Of a stretch of DNA of 64,000 nucleotides, positions 55,242 through 64,000 are shown piece by piece. The notes beneath the pieces are model-generated. The model did not search any database. It saw only the letters and a list, made by a program, of their open reading frames with translations, and was not told the origin of the DNA. A program made the position numbers and the translations under genes. Source of the DNA: Cognataquiflexum rubidum (GTDB taxonomy: Bacteria > Bacteroidota > Bacteroidia > Cytophagales > Cyclobacteriaceae); contig NZ_JAKZAL010000002.1 of NCBI RefSeq assembly GCF_022538115.1, positions 372,001 through 436,000 of the forward strand, in the 5' to 3' direction. How positions within the stretch are numbered: position 1 is the stretch's first letter; each line of letters starts with the position of its first letter.

Positions 55242-55478
55242 ATGGCAACCTACCGTAAATTTATTTTTATATGCAATGGATCTGACTGTAAAAAAGAAGG
55301 TTGCAAAAAACTGCAGCAGGAGATTAAAGACCTTGTGAAGTCTGATGACCACAAAGGAAAGTACAAAATCGTCAAAACGAAGTGCATGGATTTTTGTAAA
55401 TCAGCTCCGGTTGTAGTGGTCAATAATGAGGTTGTCAAGAAAGCGGATATTCCTTCACTAAGGAAAAAAATGTCATAA
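55242..55478 (+). CDS. Small thioredoxin-like [2Fe-2S] ferredoxin
   Basis: The 78-residue protein starts MATYRKFIFICNGSDC and has cysteines at C11, C16 and C21 (CNGSDCKKEGC), plus C48 and C52 (KCMDFCKSAPVVVV). The C-x4-C ... C-x3-C arrangement is the thioredoxin-like [2Fe-2S] ferredoxin type (as in the NuoE-like family), with an extra cysteine at 21. It probably transfers electrons in the cytosol; its partner is unknown. Confidence 0.87.
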   Translation: MATYRKFIFICNGSDCKKEGCKKLQQEIKDLVKSDDHKGKYKIVKTKCMDFCKSAPVVVVNNEVVKKADIPSLRKKMS

Positions 55479-55506
55479 AGATATCAGGGAATTGAAAGAA
55501 GGACTC

Positions 55507-55545
55507 AAAAAAAAAGCCGGGATGTGAATCTCGGCTTTCATTTTT
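55507..55545. terminator. Bidirectional intrinsic terminator
   Basis: AAAGCCGGGAT-GTGA-ATCTCGGCTTT (11-bp stem with one G-T pair, 55513-55523 / 55528-55538) with A-run on the left and T-run on the right. It serves the convergent ferredoxin and lepB genes. Confidence 0.85.
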
Positions 55546-56621
55546 CAGTCGATTCCGTTTAGGAACCTGCTCCAACGTATCTTACTGAACATCGACTTAT
55601 GCTTGTCAAGGGACAGCCATAAGAACCAAGCCTTTCCTACAATATGGTCTTCAGGTACAAATCCCCAATACCTTGAGTCAAGGGAATCGTGCCTGTTGTC
55701 GCCCATCATAAAGTAATAATTTTGCTTGAATGTGTAGGAAGTCACCTTTTGGCCATCGATATACAATTCATTATCCTGGACTTTGACATCCTCATGGCCT
55801 TCAAATTTTTCAATGGTGAAGGCATACTTGGCGATATTGTCTTTTGTCATTTCGATTGTCCAACCTTCTCCCGGGATTTCCAATGGACCCCAATTGTCCT
55901 TGTTCCAACCGAAATACGCGCCATCAGGAAAAACCCTAGGATCACCGAAGTCTTCTCTGTCCAGCCTCATGGTAATAGAACCTACCGCTGGCGAGCTTTT
56001 CAATCTTTCGATGGATGCTGCGGTAGCCATGACCATATAGCCTGAGCCATTGGAAAAAGGCATGAAACTGTCTTGGTTGATACCATACTCATCAAAAAAC
56101 TCTGGAGTTAGATTTCTGTCTGACATCACATCATAGGAAAACTGCATTTCTTCGGGATTGGAGGAAGGCTCACCATTGACGAAAACCTGGGTTTTTCTAA
56201 TTTCGAGGACGTCTCCAGGGACGGCAACGGCCCTTTTGATATAATTGGTTTTGAGATCTACCGGATACTCGAATTCAGATGGGTAATTGAAAACGACCAC
56301 ATCGTTTCTTTCCACATCAGAAAACCCCGGAAGCCTGTAATAAGGCAATTGGATCCAATCTACGTACGATTTGGCGTCTGTACCCCATATTTTTTGGTGG
56401 GTCAAAGGTACCTGAAGGGGTGTCCTCGGAATCCTTGTTCCATAATGCATTTTGCTCACAAAAAGAAAATCGCCGACGAGCAGGGATTTCTCCATTGATG
56501 CGGTGGGAATAGTAAATGGCTCTAGGAGCAGCCAACGAATTAAGCTTGCAGCGATTACTGCAAAGACCAGTGCATCTGCCCATTCACGTGCGGCAGATTT
56601 TTTCTTTTTTACTTCAGTCAT
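55545..56621 (-). CDS. lepB: Signal peptidase I
   Basis: The 358-residue protein has one N-terminal membrane segment (about 16-36) and the Ser-Lys dyad: S42 in IPTASMEKSLLVGDFLFVSK and K129 in TNYIKRAVAVPGDVLEI. The GDNRHDSLDSRYWGFVPEDH block is complete. It is longer than typical (about 200-320) because of inserted segments between 140 and 290, which is usual for Bacteroidota LepB. It removes signal peptides at the inner membrane. It is last in the parA-parB-DUF5683-dapB-lepB run. Confidence 0.96.
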   Translation of the reverse strand: MTEVKKKKSAAREWADALVFAVIAASLIRWLLLEPFTIPTASMEKSLLVGDFLFVSKMHYGTRIPRTPLQVPLTHQKIWGTDAKSYVDWIQLPYYRLPGFSDVERNDVVVFNYPSEFEYPVDLKTNYIKRAVAVPGDVLEIRKTQVFVNGEPSSNPEEMQFSYDVMSDRNLTPEFFDEYGINQDSFMPFSNGSGYMVMATAASIERLKSSPAVGSITMRLDREDFGDPRVFPDGAYFGWNKDNWGPLEIPGEGWTIEMTKDNIAKYAFTIEKFEGHEDVKVQDNELYIDGQKVTSYTFKQNYYFMMGDNRHDSLDSRYWGFVPEDHIVGKAWFLWLSLDKHKSMFSKIRWSRFLNGID

Positions 56622-56635
56622 TATAGTTTAAAATT

Positions 56636-57358
56636 TCAGAAAGATAGGAATTCGTCCATTGATAATAAGCCTTTTTTATTTTTTATCCATTCCGCCACCA
56701 AAACCGCACCAAGAGCAAAACCTTTGCGGCTGTGGGCTGTGTGGGTAATTTCAATATCATCAATATCAGACTGATACCTTACGATATGGGTTCCGGGAGC
56801 TGGGTCAATACGCTTGGAGGTAATGGGTAGATTATGTCCATTTTCGTTCAATTCTCCTGATAATGTCCAGTTTCTAATCCTTGGGATTTCTTGGATTACT
56901 CCTTCGGCTAGTGTGATAGCCGTGCCACTTGGGGCATCTTTTTTTTCAGTATGGTGGATTTCTTCCAAGCTGACCTTATATTCTGGTTGGTCTTTCATCA
57001 GGGAGGCCAAAAACCGGTTGACTTTGAAGAAAATATTGACGCCAATACTGAAATTGGAGGCGTAAAAAAAAGCTGAATTGTACTGTAGGGTCAATTGCTC
57101 GACCATGGGTTTATTGGCAAGCCAACCTGTAGTACCTGAGACCACAGGAATCCCACGCTCAATTGCCCAACTGATATTTTCTACAGCAGATTCCGGAGTG
57201 CTAAATTCAATGGCGACATCGATTTGGGATTTGTCCAATAAATCCAGGTCCTGCCGGTTGTCAATATTTATTTTTCCGGCAATATGGTGGCCTCGGGATT
57301 CGGCAATATCGCCGATGATTTTTCCCATTTTCCCATAGCCAAGTAGAAGAATATTCAT
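56636..57358 (-). CDS. dapB: 4-hydroxy-tetrahydrodipicolinate reductase
   Basis: The 240-residue protein has the N-terminal nucleotide-binding MNILLLGYGKMGKIIGD, the substrate-binding EIHHTEKKDAPSGTAITLAE, and SRKGFALGAVLVAEW. It reduces the dapA product in lysine/meso-DAP synthesis. It lies 14 bp before lepB and 5 bp after the DUF5683 gene. The order is conserved in the phylum. Confidence 0.95.
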   Translation of the reverse strand: MNILLLGYGKMGKIIGDIAESRGHHIAGKINIDNRQDLDLLDKSQIDVAIEFSTPESAVENISWAIERGIPVVSGTTGWLANKPMVEQLTLQYNSAFFYASNFSIGVNIFFKVNRFLASLMKDQPEYKVSLEEIHHTEKKDAPSGTAITLAEGVIQEIPRIRNWTLSGELNENGHNLPITSKRIDPAPGTHIVRYQSDIDDIEITHTAHSRKGFALGAVLVAEWIKNKKGLLSMDEFLSF

Positions 57359-57363
57359 TTTAA

Positions 57364-57927
57364 TCAGAAGTTTATTTTTAAAGAAAGTCCCATGATATTG
57401 CCTCCTCCGGCACTCAGGGATTCATAACTCGGTTCAAACCGGAAAGTCAGGTCATCACTGACGTCAAATGCTGATAAATGTGCATCCACATTGGCATCGA
57501 TGATATTGAGTGCATAAATACCAATAAACAGGAAGTAATTCAAATCCCTGTTCCTTTTCCAATAATTAACATTCCTGACCAATCCGTCCCGGTTCAGACT
57601 TGGAAAAGGCTGTTCAGGGTCTTTGGGGTTTTCATCGAAAATGGACAACGCCTCTTTGAAAAGCTCATACCGCCGGTTATTGAATTCTATGAAATAGATA
57701 TTGGCTGCAAATCCGGCATAAATGATAGGTACTTTCCAAGGTTTCCCATTATAAACCTGACCTGCACCGGGTAAGATTGCTGATAATATGGTCGCTTTTT
57801 TAGGATTTTTGATGGCAGGATCGGTGTAGTCCACCTTGATAGTATCCGTACCGGTGATCATCTTTTGGGCGGTCAAGTCACAAAAGGGCAATAAAACAAA
57901 AACAGCAATGATAAATGGATTTATCAT
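57364..57927 (-). CDS. DUF5683-domain membrane protein
   Basis: The 187-residue protein from the ATG at 57927 starts with a hydrophobic segment (MINPFIIAVFVLLPFCDLTAQ), then KKATILSAILPGAGQVYNGK (the DUF5683 hallmark PGxGQxYNG), a second membrane helix (WKVPIIYAGFAANIYFI), and a third around NYFLFIGIYALNIIDANVDA. The frame continues upstream through a TTG at 57975, which would add 16 residues. Function is unknown; the family is almost always located between parB and dapB in Bacteroidota. Confidence 0.85.
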   Translation of the reverse strand: MINPFIIAVFVLLPFCDLTAQKMITGTDTIKVDYTDPAIKNPKKATILSAILPGAGQVYNGKPWKVPIIYAGFAANIYFIEFNNRRYELFKEALSIFDENPKDPEQPFPSLNRDGLVRNVNYWKRNRDLNYFLFIGIYALNIIDANVDAHLSAFDVSDDLTFRFEPSYESLSAGGGNIMGLSLKINF

Positions 57928-57978
57928 TGCTTTGGGTGTTACACTCAAAAGCCGGTTTTTTGTTTTCTTTTCCAAGAC

Positions 57979-58896
57979 TCAGATGATCTCCAAAATTTCC
58001 AGGATTCTGTTCAGGTCTTCGGAAGAATGAAAGGGGATTTTGATTTCTCCCTTGTTTTTGGCATCCGATTTAAGGTTCACTTTTGTTCCAAAATGACTGG
58101 CAAGCCTTTGTTGGATCTTGGTGATTTCATATTTCCTGACAGGATCAAATGGGGAATTTTTTTTGTTTTCCTTTTCTTCCCGCTCTCCGTTGATGGATTT
58201 CACTAAAGCCTCCACCTGACGGACGCTAAGTTCGTCCTGAATGGCTTTTTTGAAGATGGCTAGTTGCTTGTCGATGCTCTCAACGTTGATCAAAGCCCTC
58301 GCATGTCCCATGGAGATTTTGTTGTCTCTTAATCCGGCCTGAATATCAGGAGGAAGTTTAAGCAGCCTCAGGTAATTGTTTACTGTGGTTCTGTTTTTCC
58401 CCACACGCTCGCCGAGTTCTTCCTGCTTGAGGTTACATTCGGCCAAAAGTCTTTGATAGGAATGGGCAATTTCCAGGGAATTGAGGTTTTCCCTTTGGAT
58501 ATTTTCTATTAAAGCCATTTCCAGCATTTGCTGGTCATTTGCTGTTCTGATGTAGGCAGGGATTTTATTCAGTCCGGCCATCTTTGACGCCTGAAATCTT
58601 CTTTCGCCCGAGATAAGTTGGTATTCATTGTCATCCAGCTTCCTGACCGTAATCGGTTGGATAATACCTTGGGTCACTATGGAATCAGCGAGTTCCCTTA
58701 GGGCATCCTTATCAAAGTGCGTCCTAGGTTGGTAAGGATTTACCTGGATTTCACCAAGGGAAATCTCAAAAATCCCCGCTGTCGGATAAGAAGGCATGAG
58801 GGATTCACTTTTGTTTTTTTGAGGAGAGTCCTGCAGCAAAGCTCCCAATCCTTTTCCAAGCGCGCTTTTCTTTGGTGTAGGTTTTTTATCAGTCAT
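57979..58896 (-). CDS. parB: Chromosome partitioning protein ParB
   Basis: The 305-residue protein has the N-terminal LGKGLGALL, the ParB CTPase motifs (NPYQPRTHFD, LISGERRFQASKMAGL with the GERR box), the ENIQRENLN segment, a helix-turn-helix (KQEELGERVGKNRTTVNNYL) that binds parS, and a C-terminal dimerisation part. It loads onto parS sites and, with ParA, segregates the chromosome. A perfect 16-bp parS (TGTTTCACGTGAAACA-like) was not seen in the window. Confidence 0.96.
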   Translation of the reverse strand: MTDKKPTPKKSALGKGLGALLQDSPQKNKSESLMPSYPTAGIFEISLGEIQVNPYQPRTHFDKDALRELADSIVTQGIIQPITVRKLDDNEYQLISGERRFQASKMAGLNKIPAYIRTANDQQMLEMALIENIQRENLNSLEIAHSYQRLLAECNLKQEELGERVGKNRTTVNNYLRLLKLPPDIQAGLRDNKISMGHARALINVESIDKQLAIFKKAIQDELSVRQVEALVKSINGEREEKENKKNSPFDPVRKYEITKIQQRLASHFGTKVNLKSDAKNKGEIKIPFHSSEDLNRILEILEII

Positions 58897-58909
58897 AGTA
58901 TGTATTCGG

Positions 58910-59689
58910 TCAGTTAACTTTCTCCTTGCCGTTTTTAACAGCTATTTCATGGGCAAGGTTGAGGTAAGCAACGGCTCCTTTTCCTTCTGCATCAAAGGCA
59001 ATCACAGGAAGACCGAAGCTTGGGGATTCACTCAAGCGGACGTTTCTGGGGATGATGGTATCAAATACCAGGTTTTTGAAATGCATGCGCACTTCGTCCA
59101 CCACTTGATTGGAAAGTCTCAGTCTCACGTCATACATGGTGAGGAGAATTCCTTCGATTTCAAGATCGGGATTTAGTCTGGTCTGAATGATTTTGATGGT
59201 ATTGAGCAATTTACCCAAACCTTCCAAAGCGAAGTATTCGCACTGAACAGGGATAATTACAGAATTGGCAGCTGTCAATGCATTGATGGTAATCAAGCCC
59301 AAAGAAGGCGAACAGTCTATGATCACAAAGTCATACTTGTCTTTGACAAGATGGATGACTGATTTCATTTTCTCTTCCCTGTTTTCGAGATTTATCATCT
59401 CTACTTCCGCACCTACCAAGTCGATGTGGGAGGGGACAAGCTCAAGATTTTCAATCTCTGTTTTGAGGATGATGGTGTGGATGTCAATGCCGTCCACCAT
59501 ACACTCATATATACTGGTATCTATTTCTTTTGGGTCGTGGCCAAGACCGGAGGTGGTATTTGCCTGCGGATCTGCATCTATTACCAAGGTTTTGAATTCC
59601 AAAACTGCGAGACTTGCCGCCAGATTCATGGCAGTAGTAGTTTTTCCTACGCCTCCTTTTTGGTTAGCAATTGCGATAACTTTTCCCAT
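58910..59689 (-). CDS. parA: Chromosome partitioning ATPase ParA
   Basis: The 259-residue protein starts [20 protein letters not shown], with a deviant Walker A (KGGVGKTT), Walker A' in [12 protein letters not shown] and Walker B in [11 protein letters not shown]. It forms an ATP-dependent gradient on the nucleoid that moves ParB complexes. The ATG at 59689 is chosen over one 10 codons upstream because it begins at the conserved N-terminus. It follows the hydrolase gene by 7 bp and precedes parB by 13 bp. Confidence 0.96.
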   Translation of the reverse strand: MGKVIAIANQKGGVGKTTTAMNLAASLAVLEFKTLVIDADPQANTTSGLGHDPKEIDTSIYECMVDGIDIHTIILKTEIENLELVPSHIDLVGAEVEMINLENREEKMKSVIHLVKDKYDFVIIDCSPSLGLITINALTAANSVIIPVQCEYFALEGLGKLLNTIKIIQTRLNPDLEIEGILLTMYDVRLRLSNQVVDEVRMHFKNLVFDTIIPRNVRLSESPSFGLPVIAFDAEGKGAVAYLNLAHEIAVKNGKEKVN

Positions 59690-59696
59690 AAATAGT

Positions 59697-60380
59697 TTAG
59701 AGCGTAATACTGTCACCAATATTAATCAAAATCAATTCTTTTCCTGCTTCTGAAACTGCTTTTTTTGCAGCTTCCAAATCTATTTCAATGTATGGGAAGG
59801 TATTGTAATGCATCCCTACAATTTTTTTTGTGCCCACAAAATCAGCCGCTTTGATAGCATCATTGATATCCATTGTGAAATTATCCCCGATGGGAAGGAT
59901 GGCAAAGTCTATTTTAAATTCCTCTGCGATCAGCTTCATGTCGTAGGTAAGGGCAGTATCTCCTGCATAATAAAAGCAACCTGAATCATGCTTTATGACA
60001 AATCCGCCGGGATTGCCGCCTGAGGCCCCATCCGGCAAAGTGCTGCTGTGAACAGCATTTACATATTTTACCCTTCCAAAATTAAAGACTTTGCTTCCAC
60101 CGATATTCATGGGATGGTATTTTTCTACACCTTTCTGGGCAAACCAAACCGCTATCTCATAATTGGAGACCAACATAGCATTATTGGCTTTGGTGATGGA
60201 TTCTGCATCTGCGACATGGTCTTCGTGCCCATGACTGAGCAATACATAGTCTGCTTTGATAGAAGAGATATCTATTTTTGATGCTTTGGAATTGGGGCTG
60301 ATAAAAGGGTCAAAAAGGATTTTGGTATCGTTGATTTCCACAAGATAGGACGAATGTCCAAAATAGGTCAGTTTGATCAT
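59697..60380 (-). CDS. Metal-dependent hydrolase of the UPF0173 (MBL-fold) family
   Basis: The 227-residue protein is a metallo-beta-lactamase fold with the hallmark [16 protein letters not shown] (HxHxDH), a second metal His/Asp later (GDTALTYDM with Asp; [13 protein letters not shown] with His) and [10 protein letters not shown] at the start. UPF0173 proteins are widespread with no settled substrate. It starts the minus-strand run leading into parA. Confidence 0.9.
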   Translation of the reverse strand: MIKLTYFGHSSYLVEINDTKILFDPFISPNSKASKIDISSIKADYVLLSHGHEDHVADAESITKANNAMLVSNYEIAVWFAQKGVEKYHPMNIGGSKVFNFGRVKYVNAVHSSTLPDGASGGNPGGFVIKHDSGCFYYAGDTALTYDMKLIAEEFKIDFAILPIGDNFTMDINDAIKAADFVGTKKIVGMHYNTFPYIEIDLEAAKKAVSEAGKELILINIGDSITL

Positions 60381-60510
60381 GGTTGCGAGAATGATTTTAT
60401 TGCGCTACTCACAAATATATCATTAAAATATTTGCTTGAAATGAATTGTTATCCACAGTGCCTATCTGAAAATGTTAATAGTCTGAGGTTTAAAGGAAAA
60501 GACATCAAAA

Positions 60511-60538
60511 GAAAAGAGACCCGTTTGGGTCTCTTTTC
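60511..60538 (-). terminator. Intrinsic terminator directly after yidC
   Basis: GAAAAGAGACCC-GTTT-GGGTCTCTTTTC (60511-60522 / 60527-60538) is a perfect 12-bp stem abutting the yidC stop codon. The lower half of the stem supplies the U-rich end. Confidence 0.8.
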
Positions 60539-62338
60539 TTATTTGGTTTTCTTATTGGCGTCTGCTGCTTTCATGGCATCTTCAAGCTTTTGCTGAAATT
60601 TTGACTTTTTCTTGTCAACATTTTTCACTTTGTTCTGCTCAATTTTCTCTCTGATTTTGGCATCATCCACGAACAATTTGATCAGTGCCTGTTGTCCGAA
60701 AGTTACCATGTTGGAAACAAAATAATAGAAACTTAACGCCGCAGGGAAGGAATTCAAGACAAACATGAACACCACCGGCATGATATAGCCGAGGTTCTTC
60801 ATCGGTCCTGTCTGAGCTGTAAGCTGGTTGTTGAAGTGGGTATAGGCTATCTGCGATACCGTCATCAATATCGTGAACAAACTCACGTGTGACCCATAGA
60901 AAGGTATAGTAAACGGTAACCTCAAAATAGAATCATAAGTCGACAAGTCGTGTGCCCAAAGGAATGATTGCTGTCGGAGTTCGATGGCATTTGGGAAGAA
61001 AAAGAACATCGCAAAAAGGAAGGGCATCTGGAATACCAATGGAAGACATCCCGATATCGGGCTTACGCCCAATTGCCCGAAGAGCTTCATCTGTTCCTGC
61101 TGCATCTTGGTAGGGTCATCAGGATACTTTGCCTTGAGTTCGTCGATTTCAGGTTTGATCACCCTCATTTTTGCCATTCCTATATAAGACTTGTAGGTCA
61201 GCGGTGTCAAGGCAATCTTGATGATCAATACGATGATGATAATGATGATACCGTAGTTGGTAAAATATTTTTCAAGGAACTGAAAAAGGTTTACGATGAT
61301 GTATTTATTAACCCAACTGACAAAGAAATAACCCATGTCCACGTTTTTCTCAAAACCCGGAGTGATTTTTTTCAGGGTATTGTACCTGTTTGGACCAAAA
61401 TAATAGCTCAAATCCACCTTGTTGTTGTCCAAAGGCAGTACTATAGCCGCCTGCACATTTTTGATCGAAAGGGTGTCTTGCGGGGTCTGTTGGTTGAACC
61501 TAGCTGAACTGAAGTTATTGGCTGCGATGATACCTGTGGTGAAAAATCTTTGACTGAAACTTACCCATTTCAATGGTTCCTGAACATCCGCATCATCTGT
61601 CTCGGAAGTTGTGCTCAAATAATCATGGCTTTCTTCCGCTGTAAAGAAATTGATATTGGTTTTTCTCCTTGATTCCTCGATGTCCTGTTCCTGACGGATC
61701 AGCTTGGCATCCCAATTAACCAAAATGGTCGTGTCTTTCAGACTGTTGGAAAGTCCTGCAAACTCCAGGGATTTGTCCAAAACATATCCGCCGTCGGCTA
61801 AAGAATAGGTGCGGGTGATGGAACCGCTCCCTGCTTTTGCGATAAAGGTGATTAGAGAAACCGGATTTCCTTCCACATCCACAGTGGATGCTGTAGGGTT
61901 GAAGTAAAAATCATTTAAGCTCAAAGGACCTTTTTCGGTCTGTATGGAGAAGCTCAGGTCGGAGCTTTCATCATCCAATAAAACCAACGGTCTTTGATCC
62001 CAGGTCCTGTACTCTTTCAATACCACTTTGGTGATTTCGGCACCTTTGGTAGAAAAAGTAACTGAAATTTTATCGTTTTCAAGGACAATTTCTTCTGCTG
62101 TGCCTTTTGTCATCGGGGCAAAAACCCCAAACTGACGCTGTGCGATCAAGTCCTGTATGCTGTCAGGCTGGATAATTTCTTGGGCAATGGTATCGACATC
62201 AGCAGATTCCTGAGGGATTGTCTGAGTGACTTGGGTTGATTCTTCCGGGAGTGGTTCGGGAGGGGTAGCAAAGAAAATCGAATAAATCAGCAATACTGCC
62301 GCAAATAAGATTAAGCCTGCCGCTTGGTTTCTGTCCAT
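60539..62338 (-). CDS. yidC: Membrane protein insertase YidC
   Basis: The 599-residue protein has an N-terminal membrane helix (about 6-25), a long periplasmic beta-sandwich domain (about 30-350), and the C-terminal 60-kDa insertase domain with five helices (about 365-570; YGIIIIIIVLIIKIALTPLT with the conserved KY/KS motif nearby and GCLPLVFQMPFLFAMFFFF). A charged tail ends the protein. It inserts membrane proteins with or without SecYEG. Length is full for the family. Confidence 0.96.
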   Translation of the reverse strand: MDRNQAAGLILFAAVLLIYSIFFATPPEPLPEESTQVTQTIPQESADVDTIAQEIIQPDSIQDLIAQRQFGVFAPMTKGTAEEIVLENDKISVTFSTKGAEITKVVLKEYRTWDQRPLVLLDDESSDLSFSIQTEKGPLSLNDFYFNPTASTVDVEGNPVSLITFIAKAGSGSITRTYSLADGGYVLDKSLEFAGLSNSLKDTTILVNWDAKLIRQEQDIEESRRKTNINFFTAEESHDYLSTTSETDDADVQEPLKWVSFSQRFFTTGIIAANNFSSARFNQQTPQDTLSIKNVQAAIVLPLDNNKVDLSYYFGPNRYNTLKKITPGFEKNVDMGYFFVSWVNKYIIVNLFQFLEKYFTNYGIIIIIIVLIIKIALTPLTYKSYIGMAKMRVIKPEIDELKAKYPDDPTKMQQEQMKLFGQLGVSPISGCLPLVFQMPFLFAMFFFFPNAIELRQQSFLWAHDLSTYDSILRLPFTIPFYGSHVSLFTILMTVSQIAYTHFNNQLTAQTGPMKNLGYIMPVVFMFVLNSFPAALSFYYFVSNMVTFGQQALIKLFVDDAKIREKIEQNKVKNVDKKKSKFQQKLEDAMKAADANKKTK

Positions 62339-62438
62339 ATTGTTACTTTATATGCCTTTTGAAAAGTAAAGGTAACAGAAAGTATGAAGGAGATTCCCCT
62401 TTTACCTTGTGTTACCTGTTTCTTAATTTAGGCGGTAT

Positions 62439-64000
<1,562 letters not shown>

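Noticed and set aside
55545-60380. parS site for ParB
   Set aside because: No 16-bp parS-like palindrome was found near parAB; partial CACGTG cores at other places lack the flanks.
60449-60457. Perfect DnaA box TTATCCACA between the UPF0173/parA run and yidC, suggesting an origin
   Set aside because: Only one box was found in an otherwise ordinary 150-bp gap; a given 9-mer is expected about 0.5 times in 64 kb on both strands, and no dnaA or box cluster is present.

Overview
The window reads as chromosomal DNA of a Bacteroidota bacterium, most likely order Cytophagales (a Cyclobacteriaceae relative such as Algoriphagus). Reasons: groESL next to secG; the order miaB, sigma-54 activator, lptE, secG; the order parA, parB, DUF5683 protein, dapB, lepB; many Bacteroidota-only families (DUF5683, an OprF/PorV-like membrane protein, T9SS-style secreted repeat protein); TAnnTTTG -7 promoter boxes with few Shine-Dalgarno sequences; and lipoproteins with short n-regions. 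The lineage is inferred from gene content, not from a database search.

Layout. 1-1563: 5' part of a large secreted repeat protein that leaves the window on the left. 1.9-3.3 kb: CorA with an overlapping single-domain response regulator. 3.5-10.9 kb: groESL and the miaB/sigma-54 activator/lptE/secG cluster. 11-14.5 kb: S41 protease, ftsE with a small coupled partner, transaldolase-like protein, and SRP RNA. 15.4-32.3 kb: one Wzx/Wzy-type surface polysaccharide locus, all on the + strand. 32.4-33.3 kb: RES/Xre toxin-antitoxin pair. 33.4-43.2 kb: a degenerate metallopeptidase-like lipoprotein, valS, and the accC-accB, efp-fabH, rpmF-DUF177 and pdxA housekeeping series. 43.4-55.5 kb: rsmA-mgtE, a sialate O-acetylesterase, an outer membrane protein, aceK, a NUDIX hydrolase, a DUF819 transporter and a small ferredoxin. 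55.5-64 kb: lepB, dapB, parB, parA, yidC and a pyrG cut by the right edge.

The polysaccharide locus is the most informative part. Export (Wza-like) and co-polymerase/kinase (Wzc-like) genes lead, followed by WbpE-, WbpD- and WbpB-like genes that would make a UDP-2,3-diacetamido-uronic acid, a NeuD-like acetyltransferase, flippase, glycosyltransferases, polymerase, a WbpI-like 2-epimerase, a two-domain amidotransferase (class II glutaminase fused to a WbpG-type N-acetyl sugar amidotransferase), and an initiating sugar transferase that lacks the usual membrane helix. The predicted product is a capsule or O-antigen containing a ManNAc3NAcA-like sugar, possibly amidated to an amidine. The sugar cassette (19.3-32.3 kb) is bracketed by purine-rich GGAAG tracts in opposite orientation and contains an intergenic ~0.25-0.3 kb direct duplication. 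This bracketing suggests a cassette that can be exchanged.

No complete mobile element, tRNA, rRNA operon or CRISPR array was seen. No wholly new defence or mobile system is evident; the best candidates for new biology are the fused amidotransferase, the membrane-helix-free sugar transferase, the corA-receiver coupling and the repeat-bracketed cassette.
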